DNA from: AP-15 sp963796155 | GTDB lineage: Bacteria > Pseudomonadota > Alphaproteobacteria > ATCC43930 > CGMCC-115725 | Assembly (NCBI GenBank): GCA_963796155.1 | Contig: CAWCKT010000029.1 | Span: 79,162 to 143,161 of the forward strand | Length of the DNA stretch: 64,000 nucleotides | Direction: 5' to 3' | Shown: one piece after another, positions 17,725 to 26,983 of the stretch | Numbering within the stretch: the first letter of the stretch is position 1 | How the letters are laid out: every line of letters begins with the position of its first letter | The notes under the pieces: model-generated | What the model was told of the DNA's origin: nothing | Databases searched by the model: none | The model's input: the letters and a program-made list of their open reading frames with translations, nothing else | Made by a program: the position numbers and the translations under genes

Positions 17725-18810
17725 ATGAAAGCTGCCGTTCTGCACGCCCCGAACCAGCCTTTGACGATCGAGGAGGTCGAGCTCACCAAGCCCGGCAGCC
17801 GCGAGGTGCTGCTGCGCACCTCCTTTGCGGGGCTCTGCCACAGCGATCTACATTTCATCGAGGGGCTCTACCCCCACCCGACCCCGGTCGTGCTCGGCCA
17901 TGAATTGTCGGCGATCGTCGAGGCGGTCGGCGACGGTGTCAGCTATGTCAAGCCGGGCGACCACGTCATCACCTGTCTCTCGGTGTTCTGCGGCACCTGC
18001 CCGCAATGCCTGACCGGCCATCCCAATCTGTGCGAGAACACCGAGGTCAAGATGCCGGCCGGCGTCGCCCGTCGCATGACATGGAAGGGCGGGCACATGA
18101 ACCAGGCGTTCAACCTGTCCTCGTTCGCCGAACAGATGCTGGTGCACGAGAATGCGATGGTGAAGATCGATCCCGACATCCCGCTCGACCGCGCGGCACT
18201 CGTCGGTTGCGGCGTGATGACCGGGGTCGGCGCGGTGTTCAACGCCGCCAAGGTCGAACCGGGCGCCACGGTCGCGGTGATCGGCTGCGGCGGCATCGGC
18301 CTGTCGGCGGTCAACGGCGCGGCCCTCGCCGGTGCGGAGCGCATCATCGCGATCGACACCGTCGCCTCGAAGCTCGACGTAGCACGCGAGATGGGCGCGA
18401 CCGACACGATCAACGTCAGCAACGCCGACGCGGTCGAGCAGGTGCGGGAATTGACCAAGGGCGGGGTGCATTATTCGTTCGAGGCGCTCGGCACCAAACG
18501 CACCGCCGAGCAGGCCTTCGAGATGCTGCGTCCGGGCGGCACCGCGACGATCATCGGCATGGTGCCGTTCGGCCTGAAGATCGAGTTGCACGGCTTCGAC
18601 TTTCTGCGCGACCGCAAGATCCAGGGCACCTCGATGGGCGGCAACCGCTTTCGGGTCGACATGCCGCGGCTCTTGTCGCTGTGGCGTCAGGGCCGCTTGA
18701 AGCTCGACCACCTGATCTCCGGCCGGATCAAGCTCGGCGAGATCAATGAAGGATTTGCCGCCCTCAAATCCGGCGCCCCGGTCCGCCAGCTGATCGACTT
18801 CGCCGCCTGA
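17725..18810 (+). CDS. Zinc-dependent alcohol dehydrogenase (MDR family)
   Basis: Medium-chain NAD(P)-dependent dehydrogenase of 361 residues. Catalytic zinc ligands Cys38 (GLCHSD) and His59-Glu60 (GHE) are present, as is the structural-zinc lobe Cys89, 92, 95 and 103. The Rossmann motif is VIGCGGIGLSAVNGAALAGA, and an Asp at the end of the second strand (IAIDTV) favours NAD. It resembles class III/Rxyl-type alcohol dehydrogenases. Translated with the SMP-30 gene (9-bp gap, GGAGACC before the start). Confidence 0.93.
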   Translation: MKAAVLHAPNQPLTIEEVELTKPGSREVLLRTSFAGLCHSDLHFIEGLYPHPTPVVLGHELSAIVEAVGDGVSYVKPGDHVITCLSVFCGTCPQCLTGHPNLCENTEVKMPAGVARRMTWKGGHMNQAFNLSSFAEQMLVHENAMVKIDPDIPLDRAALVGCGVMTGVGAVFNAAKVEPGATVAVIGCGGIGLSAVNGAALAGAERIIAIDTVASKLDVAREMGATDTINVSNADAVEQVRELTKGGVHYSFEALGTKRTAEQAFEMLRPGGTATIIGMVPFGLKIELHGFDFLRDRKIQGTSMGGNRFRVDMPRLLSLWRQGRLKLDHLISGRIKLGEINEGFAALKSGAPVRQLIDFAA

Positions 18811-18817
18811 CCCCGGC

Positions 18818-19678
18818 TCAACCGCGGATCACGGGACGACGCGCCGTGCCAGCGCTGTAACCGCCGGCACCGCCAAGCGCTGAGTTCGCGGACCAAGACC
18901 GAGCGGCTTCAACAGCATCCGCACGCTCATCTCGTGCGGAAAGTGGTCTCGGACGAGGAGCGCGGCACTCGCGGCGCACGCGGCGATATACCTCGATATC
19001 GAACGGCTTGCCGGGATGGCGGACGTTGTAGACATGCTTGAGGGCGATAAAGCTGTCGTCGCCGCCGGTCATCTTGAGCCGCCGCCACAGCGCCGGCAGG
19101 ATCGCGGCGCGGCTTGGCGTCTCGGCGTCCCGGTATTTCCGGAAGTAGCGGTAAAAGTGTTTGTAGTGGCGCACCTCGTCTTCCGCGATGTGGCGGGTCA
19201 GCAGGGCCAGCACCGGATCCGGGCTGGCGCGCGACAAGGTCCGGTAATAGCTTGCGGTGCCGGTTTCGACGACGCAGCGCGATGCCATCTCCTGGCTGCG
19301 CGTCGGCTCCAGCGACGTATCGCAGTATGGCCTGAACTCTTCGACGAACCGCCGCTGCGCGGGTTCCCAATCGAATTCCGGCCACGCGGCCTCGACATAG
19401 CGGCGCAGCGCCCGGCCGTGCTGCAATTCCTCCGGCAGCCAATAATGCTCAAGCCACGTGGTGACTTCCTCGTCGTCGGCGAAGTAATCGATCAAATTCT
19501 CGGTGTAGAGGTCGGTGGCACTTTCCATCAGCGACGCCGCGGTCACCAGATAGAAAAACGCCTGGGTTTGCGCCACTGCGTCGTGACGGATTGCGCCCCA
19601 GGGAATGTCGTCGAGCGACCAGTGCCGCCGGGGCGCAGCAGGACGAGGGTAGCTCAGAGCAGGGTTATGCAGTTCCAT
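18818..19678 (-). CDS. Ferritin-like di-iron protein, C-terminal frame disrupted
   Basis: A predicted four-helix di-iron protein related to acyl-ACP desaturases and ferritin-like oxygenases. Ligands expected of the family are visible: a Glu in the helix SLMESATDLYTENL (52 or 60), Glu84-x-x-His87 (EELQH), Glu138 and Glu168-x-x-His171 (EDEVRH). The last 50 residues in this frame are low-complexity. The +1 frame instead gives VRDHFPHEMSVRMLLKPLG and ends at 18829, which looks like the real C-terminus. The break is near 18955-18970. The gene lies 6 bp after the DszC-like flavoprotein, so the two may form a pathway. Substrate unknown. Confidence 0.75.
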   Translation of the reverse strand: MELHNPALSYPRPAAPRRHWSLDDIPWGAIRHDAVAQTQAFFYLVTAASLMESATDLYTENLIDYFADDEEVTTWLEHYWLPEELQHGRALRRYVEAAWPEFDWEPAQRRFVEEFRPYCDTSLEPTRSQEMASRCVVETGTASYYRTLSRASPDPVLALLTRHIAEDEVRHYKHFYRYFRKYRDAETPSRAAILPALWRRLKMTGGDDSFIALKHVYNVRHPGKPFDIEVYRRVRRECRAPRPRPLSARDERADAVEAARSWSANSALGGAGGYSAGTARRPVIRG

Positions 19679-19684
19679 GGTCGA

Positions 19685-20893
19685 TCAAAACGTGAACATC
19701 GCGCCTTCCGGTTCGAGACCGAGCAACACTTGGCCCACCGTTTCGAAATGAGCTAGGCGGCCTTGATATTGCTGCACCACCGTGTGGATGTCGCGGAACC
19801 GCCGCTCGAACGGATTGCTTTCGAAGATCGCCGTCGCGCCCGCCGCATGGTAGGCAGTGTCGACGACGTCGCGCGCCTGGTGGATGGCCCAGGTCGAGGC
19901 GAGGCGGATGGTCGTGTTGTGCTCGATTGTGAGCCGCCCCGATTTGGCGACGTCATGCCAGATTTGGTCGAGAGAGCCCAGCAGGAAAGCGCGGGCGCCG
20001 CGCAGCCGCGCCTCTGACTGAGCGACCTGCGCCTGGACCACATTGTTGTCACGCAGGGTGCGCCTGGCGCCGCGCGGGATCTTGTCACGGGCGAGTTCGA
20101 CAAAGGCATCGAGCGCGCTGCGCGCGATACCGAGCGCCACCCCGGCAAATCCCGACGCATAGATGTTACTGCTGCTGAACGCATAGAGCCGGCTCGGTTG
20201 GCGTGGCTTGGCAGCGGTCTCGCGCAGCACGGTATACTCTTCCGGGACAAAGAGATCGGTGACCGTGTAGCTGTCGCTGCCGGTGCCGCGCAAGCCGATC
20301 ACGTGCCAGATATCGGCGAATCTTGCGCTTGCCTTGGGAAACAGCAGCGTACGCACCACCGGGCCGCCATCCGGCCGCAGCTGTGGTGTCCCGTCCGCCG
20401 CGAGGATCGGCACATGCGCGCCGAGCCAGGTTGCGTGGTGGCTGCCGCTGGCAAAACTCCATGTTCCGGTCAGCCGGTAGCCGCCCGGCGCCACACGCGC
20501 CTCGGCGGGGCCCGGGGGACCCCAGGCGACGATCCCGCGCTCGCCGCCAAAGATCTCCTGCGCCACCTCAGGATCGAGATAAGCCGATGTCATCGTGCAG
20601 CCGCAGGCTTGGCCAAGGCACCAGGCGGTGCTGGCGTCGTGCTTGGCCACCTCCTCGATGACCTCGACGTAGCGCGCGGGGGACAGTTGTGCGCCGCCGA
20701 GCGCGCGCGGCAGCAACAGACGGAACAATCCACGCTCGATCAAGGCATCGACGATCGCCTCAGGAAGCTCGCGCCGCCGCTCGATCTCCTCGGCCGCCGC
20801 CGCGAGCTCCGGGCCAAGATCCCGCGCGTGCTGCAGGTAATGGCTCTCCGGCGCTTCGGCATTTCTGAGACTGGGCGAGATCGAACTCATCAC
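19685..20893 (-). CDS. Acyl-CoA dehydrogenase-fold flavin monooxygenase (DszC/HpaB-like)
   Basis: A flavoprotein of 402 residues with the acyl-CoA dehydrogenase fold but the signatures of the oxygenase branch: LIERGLFRLLLPRALGG, HDASTAWCLGQACGC, GGYRLTGTWSFASGSHHATWLGAHV, and VIGLRGTGSDSYTVTDLFVPEE. The usual catalytic Glu is not evident at the C-terminus; HAAGATAIFESNPFERRFRDIHTVVQ is typical of DszC and p-hydroxyphenylacetate hydroxylase-type enzymes. These need reduced FMN and O2 from a separate reductase, which is not seen nearby. It is immediately upstream of the di-iron protein gene. Confidence 0.85.
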   Translation of the reverse strand: MMSSISPSLRNAEAPESHYLQHARDLGPELAAAAEEIERRRELPEAIVDALIERGLFRLLLPRALGGAQLSPARYVEVIEEVAKHDASTAWCLGQACGCTMTSAYLDPEVAQEIFGGERGIVAWGPPGPAEARVAPGGYRLTGTWSFASGSHHATWLGAHVPILAADGTPQLRPDGGPVVRTLLFPKASARFADIWHVIGLRGTGSDSYTVTDLFVPEEYTVLRETAAKPRQPSRLYAFSSSNIYASGFAGVALGIARSALDAFVELARDKIPRGARRTLRDNNVVQAQVAQSEARLRGARAFLLGSLDQIWHDVAKSGRLTIEHNTTIRLASTWAIHQARDVVDTAYHAAGATAIFESNPFERRFRDIHTVVQQYQGRLAHFETVGQVLLGLEPEGAMFTF

Positions 20894-20975
20894 CTGCTCT
20901 TATCGCGAGAACGGCACGCCTGCCAGCAGCCGATCTTAACCTACTCCTCCGCTGGCGGAAGGGGGCAGGGAAGGC

Positions 20976-22373
20976 TCAGCCCGGAGCGAGGCGCGGCCGA
21001 ATCGATCGCCACGGGGTTGCCCTTTCATAGGCATGCGCCAGCCTGAGGACCGTCGCCTCGTCGAAAGGCTTGCCGGCGAGCTGAAAGGCGAGCGGCAGGC
21101 CGGAAGCGGTATAGCCGCAGCACACCGACATCGCCGGGCTGCCGGTCACATTGAACGGCATCGTCAATGAGGGGCGCTCGAAAATGGCAAATTTGCTGAC
21201 CGAATCAATAGCGGGCGCCTCGCTGGGTGCGGCGGCGGTGACGACGAGATCGAAATCGGCCATCGCCGTCGCGAACTCGGCCACCAATTCGCGGCGACGC
21301 CGCACCGCCTGGACGTAATCGCCGGCGCTGATCAGCGCTGCCAGAGCCATGCGGTCGCGGAAGGCTTCGCCGTAATCGACAAAGCGTTCACGCAATGTCG
21401 CCTCGTGGATGGCATAGCCCTCGCCGAGCATGATCATGAGGCCGCAGGCGGCCCAGTCGGCGAGAGGCGAGAGGCGGAGGTCGCGCACCGAGCAGCCGAG
21501 TTCCTCGAACACCTTTACTGCGGCAGCGATGCCTTGCCGCGTCGCGTCGTTCGCCGGATGGTCGGTCTCATAGAAATGGCGGATGAGCCCGATGCGCAAG
21601 CCTTTGACTTCGCCGGCGAGGGCTGCCCGATAGTCGGGCACCGGGCGGTCGGCGCTCGCGGGATCGGCGGGATCGTGCCCGGCCATCGCCTGCAGCATGA
21701 TCGCGCAATCTTCGGCAGTCCACGTCATTGGGCCGGCATGGTCGAGCGAGAAGGCGAGCGGCAGGATGCCGGCCCGGCTGATCCGCCCGTAGCTCGGCTT
21801 GAGGCCGGCCAGCCCGCAGAACGCTGCCGGCCCTCGGATCGAGCCGCCGGTGTCGCTGCCGGTGCCGCCGAGAATGAGGCCTGCCGCGACCGCAGCACCA
21901 GTGCCGCTGCTCGAGCCGCCGGTGAAGCGGGTCGTATCCCACGGGTTGCGTGCCGGCGGCCACGGGAGATCGAAGGATGGCCCGCCGAACGCGAACTCGT
22001 GGGTCGCGAGCTTGCCGACCACAATCGCGCCTGCCTCGGTCAGACGCCGGACCGAGGTCGCATCCCGTTGCGGGACGTGATCGATCAGCACCTTGGAATG
22101 CCCGGTCGTCGGAACGCCCTTGGTCTCGTAGATGTCCTTCAGCCCGATCGGGATGCCATGCAGCGGCCCGCGCCAACGCCCGGCCATGATCTCGGCTTCG
22201 GCCGCACGCGCCGCCGCCAGCGCGTCATCGGCGAGGATTCGAATAAAGGAGTGAAGCTTGCCGTCGAATTCTTCGACGCGCGCAAGGCGGCTCTCGACGA
22301 GCTCGACCGGAGAGAGCTCGCGCTTGCTGATCAGCGCGCCAGCCTCCGCAATCGTCAGGAAATCGGGGACCAT
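20976..22373 (-). CDS. Amidase (amidase-signature family)
   Basis: Amidase-signature enzyme of 465 residues. The catalytic triad is intact and spaced as in the family: Lys79 (GLKD), cis-Ser154 (GGSSSG) and nucleophile Ser178 (GSDTGGSIR), that is 75 and 24 residues apart. It hydrolyses amide bonds and may act on ureides, carbamates or biuret-like compounds. The AtzG-like small protein ends 2 bp before its start, which recalls AtzE-AtzG amidase complexes. A GatA role is unlikely because gatB and gatC are absent. Confidence 0.92.
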   Translation of the reverse strand: MVPDFLTIAEAGALISKRELSPVELVESRLARVEEFDGKLHSFIRILADDALAAARAAEAEIMAGRWRGPLHGIPIGLKDIYETKGVPTTGHSKVLIDHVPQRDATSVRRLTEAGAIVVGKLATHEFAFGGPSFDLPWPPARNPWDTTRFTGGSSSGTGAAVAAGLILGGTGSDTGGSIRGPAAFCGLAGLKPSYGRISRAGILPLAFSLDHAGPMTWTAEDCAIMLQAMAGHDPADPASADRPVPDYRAALAGEVKGLRIGLIRHFYETDHPANDATRQGIAAAVKVFEELGCSVRDLRLSPLADWAACGLMIMLGEGYAIHEATLRERFVDYGEAFRDRMALAALISAGDYVQAVRRRRELVAEFATAMADFDLVVTAAAPSEAPAIDSVSKFAIFERPSLTMPFNVTGSPAMSVCCGYTASGLPLAFQLAGKPFDEATVLRLAHAYERATPWRSIRPRLAPG

Positions 22374-22375
22374 TG

Positions 22376-22555
22376 TCAGTCCCCCGGAGGCGGAAAGATA
22401 TGGGCCGGCTCGGCGCCCATCTCGCGCTTTCGACGCAGGCGTGCAGCCATCTCTTCGATGAAATGGGCGGCGGCAACGATCTCCGGCTTCTCGCGCTCGG
22501 GGATTTCGAGCCCGGCGCGGGCGAGGGCTGCCTCGATCTCGCTGCGGGTCATCAT
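22376..22555 (-). CDS. AtzG-like (DUF4089-type) amidase partner protein
   Basis: Very small protein of about 58-59 residues. ATG 22555 (or the adjacent 22552) follows a strong GGAGGGGGAG; the longer reading from 22633 is unlikely. The sequence is two helices (TRSEIEAALARAGLEIP; KPEIVAAAHFIEEMAARLR) and an EPAHIFPP end, the pattern of AtzG-like proteins that pack against AtzE-type amidases. The amidase starts 2 bp after its stop, so translation is coupled. It likely assists folding or activity of the amidase (inference). Confidence 0.75.
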   Translation of the reverse strand: MMTRSEIEAALARAGLEIPEREKPEIVAAAHFIEEMAARLRRKREMGAEPAHIFPPPGD

Positions 22556-22673
22556 TTGGTCTCCCCCTCCTTCGGCAATCGCCTGGGCTGTTAGGGTAGG
22601 CACCACGCTATTCTGCTGACGAACCTCGATCATCGCAACCGCATGACGCCTCAGCGGTCAGGAGGAAAACCAA

Positions 22674-22850
22674 ATGAACGGACGGAGGAGTTATAGCGTC
22701 CGCCTGGAAGGGGCGAAATACGGGGTGAGCTTCGGCTCCGCTCTGGCCATGGCGATCTCCTACAACACCAACCACTCGATCCTGTGGGCGATCATCCATG
22801 GAATCCTCAGCTGGCTCTACGTCGTCTACTTTGCGCTCTTCTATGGCTGA
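22674..22850 (+). CDS. 58-residue small membrane protein
   Basis: Short gene preceded by GGAGGAAAAC at a good distance. The product of 58 residues starts MNGRRSYSVRLEGAKYGVSF, then holds one to two hydrophobic stretches (SALAMAISY; ILWAIIHGILSWLYVVYFAL) and ends YG. I do not recognise a function; it is likely a one- or two-pass inner-membrane protein of unknown role. It is divergent from the AtzG-like gene and just before a methyltransferase. Confidence 0.7.
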   Translation: MNGRRSYSVRLEGAKYGVSFGSALAMAISYNTNHSILWAIIHGILSWLYVVYFALFYG

Positions 22851-22937
22851 CCCATTGCACACCGGCCACAGCGATGTGAGAGTCGCTGCCGAGCATTGCA
22901 ACGATGCGATCGAGCCGGGTTGAGCGGAGGATCTGGA

Positions 22938-23798
22938 ATGACCGAGAGCCGCATCGCGAACACGACACAGCAAGAGTTTTGGAACACCATTGCCGGCCCG
23001 CGCTGGGTCGGGCTCGGCGGCATCGTCGAACGGCGCGTGCGCGCGGTCAACGATCTCTTGCTGGCGCGGTCGGCGGTCACAGCGGGCGAAAGCGTGCTCG
23101 AGGTCGGCTGCGGCACCGGGGCCGCCACGCTGCCTTTCGCCGAGGCGGTCGGCGAGCGCGGCCGAGTGGTCGGGGTCGACATCTCCGAGCCGATGCTGGC
23201 CGGCGCCCGCAAGCGCATCGCGGAAAGCGGACTCGGCAACGTCTCGTTAGTGCAGGCCGATGCGCAGGTCCACCCCTTCGAGCCCGACCGGTTCGACCTG
23301 ATAACCTCCCGCTTCGGCGTCATGTTCTTTGCCGATCCGGTCGCGGCCTTTGCCAATCTCCTGCCCGCGGCGCGACCCGGCGGGCGGCTATGCTTCGTTA
23401 GCTGGGCGCCACTCGAAGAAAACACACACTGGCTGATCCCGTACGAAGTCGCCTTGCGGCATTTGGGGCCCCCGGCGCCGACACCTCCCCATGCGCCGGG
23501 CCCGCTGGCGTTCAGCGACGCGGGCTATGTGCGCTCGGTCCTCGAAAAGGCCGGGTTCACCAATGTCCTGATCGACCGCGAAACGCCCGACATCATCGGC
23601 TCAACTCCGGACGAGGAGGCGGAGTATGCCTGCACCATGGGACCTCCCGCCCGGCTGATCGACGAGAAGAAACCCGGCGAAGCCGTGCGCGAGACAATCA
23701 GGCGGGAGATGGTCGAAGCCTTCGCCGCCTATGCGCAGGGCAAGGAAATGCTGCTTCCGTCTGCCGTGTTCGTGGTCACAGCGCGGCGCCCGCGCTAA
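22938..23798 (+). CDS. Class I SAM-dependent methyltransferase
   Basis: Methyltransferase of 286 residues. ATG 22938 follows GGAGG seven bases upstream; an earlier ATG (22896) lacks a site. Motif I is VLEVGCGTGAATLPFAEAVG, motif post-I is VVGVDISEPMLAGARKR, and FDLITSRFGVMFFADPVAAFANLL matches motifs II/III of UbiE/Methyltransf_11/25-type enzymes. The substrate is unknown. Its last 4 bp overlap the end of the converging RND permease gene. Confidence 0.9.
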   Translation: MTESRIANTTQQEFWNTIAGPRWVGLGGIVERRVRAVNDLLLARSAVTAGESVLEVGCGTGAATLPFAEAVGERGRVVGVDISEPMLAGARKRIAESGLGNVSLVQADAQVHPFEPDRFDLITSRFGVMFFADPVAAFANLLPAARPGGRLCFVSWAPLEENTHWLIPYEVALRHLGPPAPTPPHAPGPLAFSDAGYVRSVLEKAGFTNVLIDRETPDIIGSTPDEEAEYACTMGPPARLIDEKKPGEAVRETIRREMVEAFAAYAQGKEMLLPSAVFVVTARRPR

Positions 23799-26700
23799 TC
23801 GTCAGAAACGCCCCGAGGATGTTCTCTGAGTGCTGGGCTCGGGGTGTCCGAGAGCGCTTCCTGCAGGCGTGAGGGGCGATAGGGGCGGCTGATCCAGCGC
23901 GCAAAGCGCTCCAGGTAGAGATAAATGACCGGTGTCGTATAGAGCGTCAGCCATTGCGATACGAGCAGCCCGCCGATGATCGCGACGCCGAGCGGTTGAC
24001 GCAATTCCGCGCCACCGCCACTACCAAAAGCAATGGGCATCGCGCCGAACAACGCCGCAAACGTCGTCATCATGATCGGACGGAAGCGCAACAGGCAGGC
24101 CTGATGGATCGCCTCCTGCGGGCTCTTGCCTTCGAGGCGCTCGGCCTGCAGCGCGAAGTCGATCATCATGATCGCGTTCTTTTTGACGATGCCGATCAGC
24201 AGGATGATGCCGACGATCGCAATCACCGACAGCTCGTAATGCAAGACCATCAACAACAACAGGGCACCGACGCCGGCCGACGGCAGCGCCGACAGGATCG
24301 TGATCGGGTGGATGTAGCTCTCGTAGAGGACGCCGAGCACGATGTAGACGACAAGTATTGCGGCGGCCACCAATAGCGGCATCGACGACAGCGACGCCTG
24401 GAAGGCCTGGGCGGTGCCCTGGAACGACATATTCAACGTCGCCGGCACGTGCAGCTTTTCGGTGATCGCCTGAATCTTGTCGACTGCCTGGCCGAGCGCG
24501 ACCCCGGAGGCCAGGTTGAACGACAGCGTCACCGCCGGGAAGATGCCCTGATGGCTGATGAGCAGCGGCTCGGTTTTCCGGGTGAGATGCGCAAAACTGC
24601 TCAGCGGCACCTGAGCACCGGCGGGACCGGACACGTAAATCTTCGACAGCAAGTTCGGGTCGTGCTGAAATTGCGGCTGCACCTCGAGGACGACTTTGTA
24701 TTGATTGGTCGCAGTGTAGATCGTCGCGACCTGCCGCTGGCCGAAGGCGTCATAAAGGGTCTGATCGATCAGGGCGGCTGAGAGGCCGAGGCGGTAGGCG
24801 GCGTCGCGATCGATGTCGATTGCCAGATGGGCGGCGGCGATCTGCTGATCGGACGCGACATCCTGCAGCTCGGGGAGCTTGCGCATCTCCTGTTCGAGGA
24901 TCGGCGCCCAATGGTTCAGTTCGTCCAAGTTGGTGTCGGTCAGCGTGTATTGGTATTGAGTGCGGGAGAGCCGGCCGCCGACCGTGATGTTCTGCGGCAC
25001 CTGCATGAAGAACTTTGCCCCCTCGATGCCGGCGACTCCCTTGCGCAAGCGCTGGATGACCTGCTCTGCGGTGGCGTCGCGTTCGTCATAGGGCTTCAAC
25101 CCCCAAAAGATGCGCGCGGTATTCTCGGCAGGGTTGTAGGTCGTGGCGCCGTCATAGGAGAAAACCCCCTCTACGGCAGGATCCTGCCTGACGAGATCGA
25201 CGACTTGCTGCCGGATCTTATCGGTCAGGAGCATCGAAGCGTCTTCGCGAATGTCGAGTTCGCCAAAGATGAACCCGGTATCCTGCTGCGGGAAAAATCC
25301 TTTCGGCATCTTCACATAGAGATAGCCGGTCGCGACCATCAGCAGGAGCGTCGCGATCAAGGCCGACAACTGGTTGCGAAAGATAAAGTTGAGGCCCCGG
25401 TCGTAGCCACGTAATGCCCCCTGGAAGACCCTTTCGGCGCCGCGATTGAAGCGCCCCTTCGGGTGCAGTCCTTCTTCCTTCAAAAACAGCGAGCACATGA
25501 CCGGCGTCAGGGTCAGCGATATTGCCGCCGAGGCGATCACCGCGACCGCAACCGTTACGGCAAACTCGCGGAACAGCCGGCCGATGATGCCGCCCATAAA
25601 GAAGAGCGGAATAAAGACGGCGATCAACGAGAAGGTGATCGAAATGATCGTAAAGCCGATCTGCCCTGCGCCCTTCAACGCCGCTTCAAACGGCCGGTCG
25701 CCCTGTTCGATATAGCGCACAATGTTTTCGATCATCACGATCGCATCGTCGACGATAAAGCCGACCGAAATCGTCAACCCCATCAAGGAGATGTTATCGA
25801 TGCTGAAGCCGCCGGCATACATGACGCCGAACGTCGCGACCAGCGACAGCGGCACGGCCAGGCTCGGGATCACCGTCGCCCACAGGGTTCGCAAAAACAG
25901 GAAGATGACGATGATCACAAGACCGATCGTCAGCATCATCGTGAATTGCACGTCGCGGACCGATTCGCGGATCGTCCCCGACCGGTCCGACATAAGGTCG
26001 ACATGGACCGACGGCGGCAGCGACTGCTCGAGCTTTGGCATCAAAGCCGTGATCCGGTCGACGACGTCGATTGTATTCGCGCCGGGTGCCTTCTGGATCG
26101 CGATGCCCTCCGCCCGCTGGTCGCCAAACCACGAACGCAGCCGCTCGTTCTGCACCGAGTTTATTGCGTCGCCGACATCCTTGACCCGCACCGGCGCGCC
26201 GTTTTTGTAGGCAACGATGATGTTGCCGTATTGCGCGGCATCAAACAGCTGATCATTGGTATCGAGTGAGATGGACTGAGTCTCGCCTTCGATCTCGCCT
26301 TTCGGGTTATTGACTGTTGCGTTGACGAGCGCAGTGCGCACGTCTTCGAGGCCGATCCCCTTGGCCGCCAGCGCCGCCGGGTTGACCTGGACGCGGGCGG
26401 CGTAAGGCATTGAGCCAAAGACGAAGACCTGTCCAACGCCGGGTTGGGTCGAAAGCTGGTCGGCAATGACGTTAGTGGCGAAGTCATCCACCTTGTAGGG
26501 CGGCAAGGCGTCGGAGTGGATGGCGTAGATCAGGATTGCAAAGTCCGCCGGGTTCACCTTGCGGTAGGTCGGCGGTGTGGGCATCGGTGGCAACACGCCG
26601 GCCGCCGCATTGATCGCCTGCTGCACGTCCTGCGCGGCCGCATCGATATTGCGGTTCAGATCGAACTGCAAGGTGATTGACGTAACGCCGACGCCGCTAA

Positions 26701-26947
26701 ACGACGTCATCTGGCTCAGTGCCGGGATCGAGGTGAATTGCGTTTCGAGCGGCGTCGCGACCGAGGACGCCATTGTGCTCGGATCGGCGCCGGGGTACTG
26801 CGCGGTCACGGTGATTGTCGGGAAATCGACATTGGGCACGGCCGCCACCGGCAGCAGGTTGTACGCGCCGATGCCGAACACGAGAACGCCCAGCATCAGC
26901 AGCGATGTGCCGATCGGCCGCCGGATAAAAGGTTCCGATATGCTCAC
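23795..26947 (-). CDS. RND efflux permease, MdtC-like
   Basis: Inner-membrane proton-driven multidrug transporter of 1,050 residues with GTG start at 26947. Seen: the N-terminal FIRRPIGTSLLMLGVLVFGI, two large periplasmic loops, and the TM4 proton-relay aspartates in SVGFIVDDAIVMIENIVRYIE. The hydrophobic block GGIIGRLFREFAVTVAVAV and a C-terminal FRPIMMTTFAALFGAMPIA also mark the HAE1/MdtBC branch. It is highly similar to the MdtB-like permease upstream and probably forms a heteromeric MdtB2C-type pump with it. It is separated from that gene by the marR gene and is last in the operon. Confidence 0.93.
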   Translation of the reverse strand: MSISEPFIRRPIGTSLLMLGVLVFGIGAYNLLPVAAVPNVDFPTITVTAQYPGADPSTMASSVATPLETQFTSIPALSQMTSFSGVGVTSITLQFDLNRNIDAAAQDVQQAINAAAGVLPPMPTPPTYRKVNPADFAILIYAIHSDALPPYKVDDFATNVIADQLSTQPGVGQVFVFGSMPYAARVQVNPAALAAKGIGLEDVRTALVNATVNNPKGEIEGETQSISLDTNDQLFDAAQYGNIIVAYKNGAPVRVKDVGDAINSVQNERLRSWFGDQRAEGIAIQKAPGANTIDVVDRITALMPKLEQSLPPSVHVDLMSDRSGTIRESVRDVQFTMMLTIGLVIIVIFLFLRTLWATVIPSLAVPLSLVATFGVMYAGGFSIDNISLMGLTISVGFIVDDAIVMIENIVRYIEQGDRPFEAALKGAGQIGFTIISITFSLIAVFIPLFFMGGIIGRLFREFAVTVAVAVIASAAISLTLTPVMCSLFLKEEGLHPKGRFNRGAERVFQGALRGYDRGLNFIFRNQLSALIATLLLMVATGYLYVKMPKGFFPQQDTGFIFGELDIREDASMLLTDKIRQQVVDLVRQDPAVEGVFSYDGATTYNPAENTARIFWGLKPYDERDATAEQVIQRLRKGVAGIEGAKFFMQVPQNITVGGRLSRTQYQYTLTDTNLDELNHWAPILEQEMRKLPELQDVASDQQIAAAHLAIDIDRDAAYRLGLSAALIDQTLYDAFGQRQVATIYTATNQYKVVLEVQPQFQHDPNLLSKIYVSGPAGAQVPLSSFAHLTRKTEPLLISHQGIFPAVTLSFNLASGVALGQAVDKIQAITEKLHVPATLNMSFQGTAQAFQASLSSMPLLVAAAILVVYIVLGVLYESYIHPITILSALPSAGVGALLLLMVLHYELSVIAIVGIILLIGIVKKNAIMMIDFALQAERLEGKSPQEAIHQACLLRFRPIMMTTFAALFGAMPIAFGSGGGAELRQPLGVAIIGGLLVSQWLTLYTTPVIYLYLERFARWISRPYRPSRLQEALSDTPSPALREHPRGVSDD

Positions 26948-26983
26948 GCGCGCTCGCTCGCTCTCTGGTTCAAGGATTGAGGC

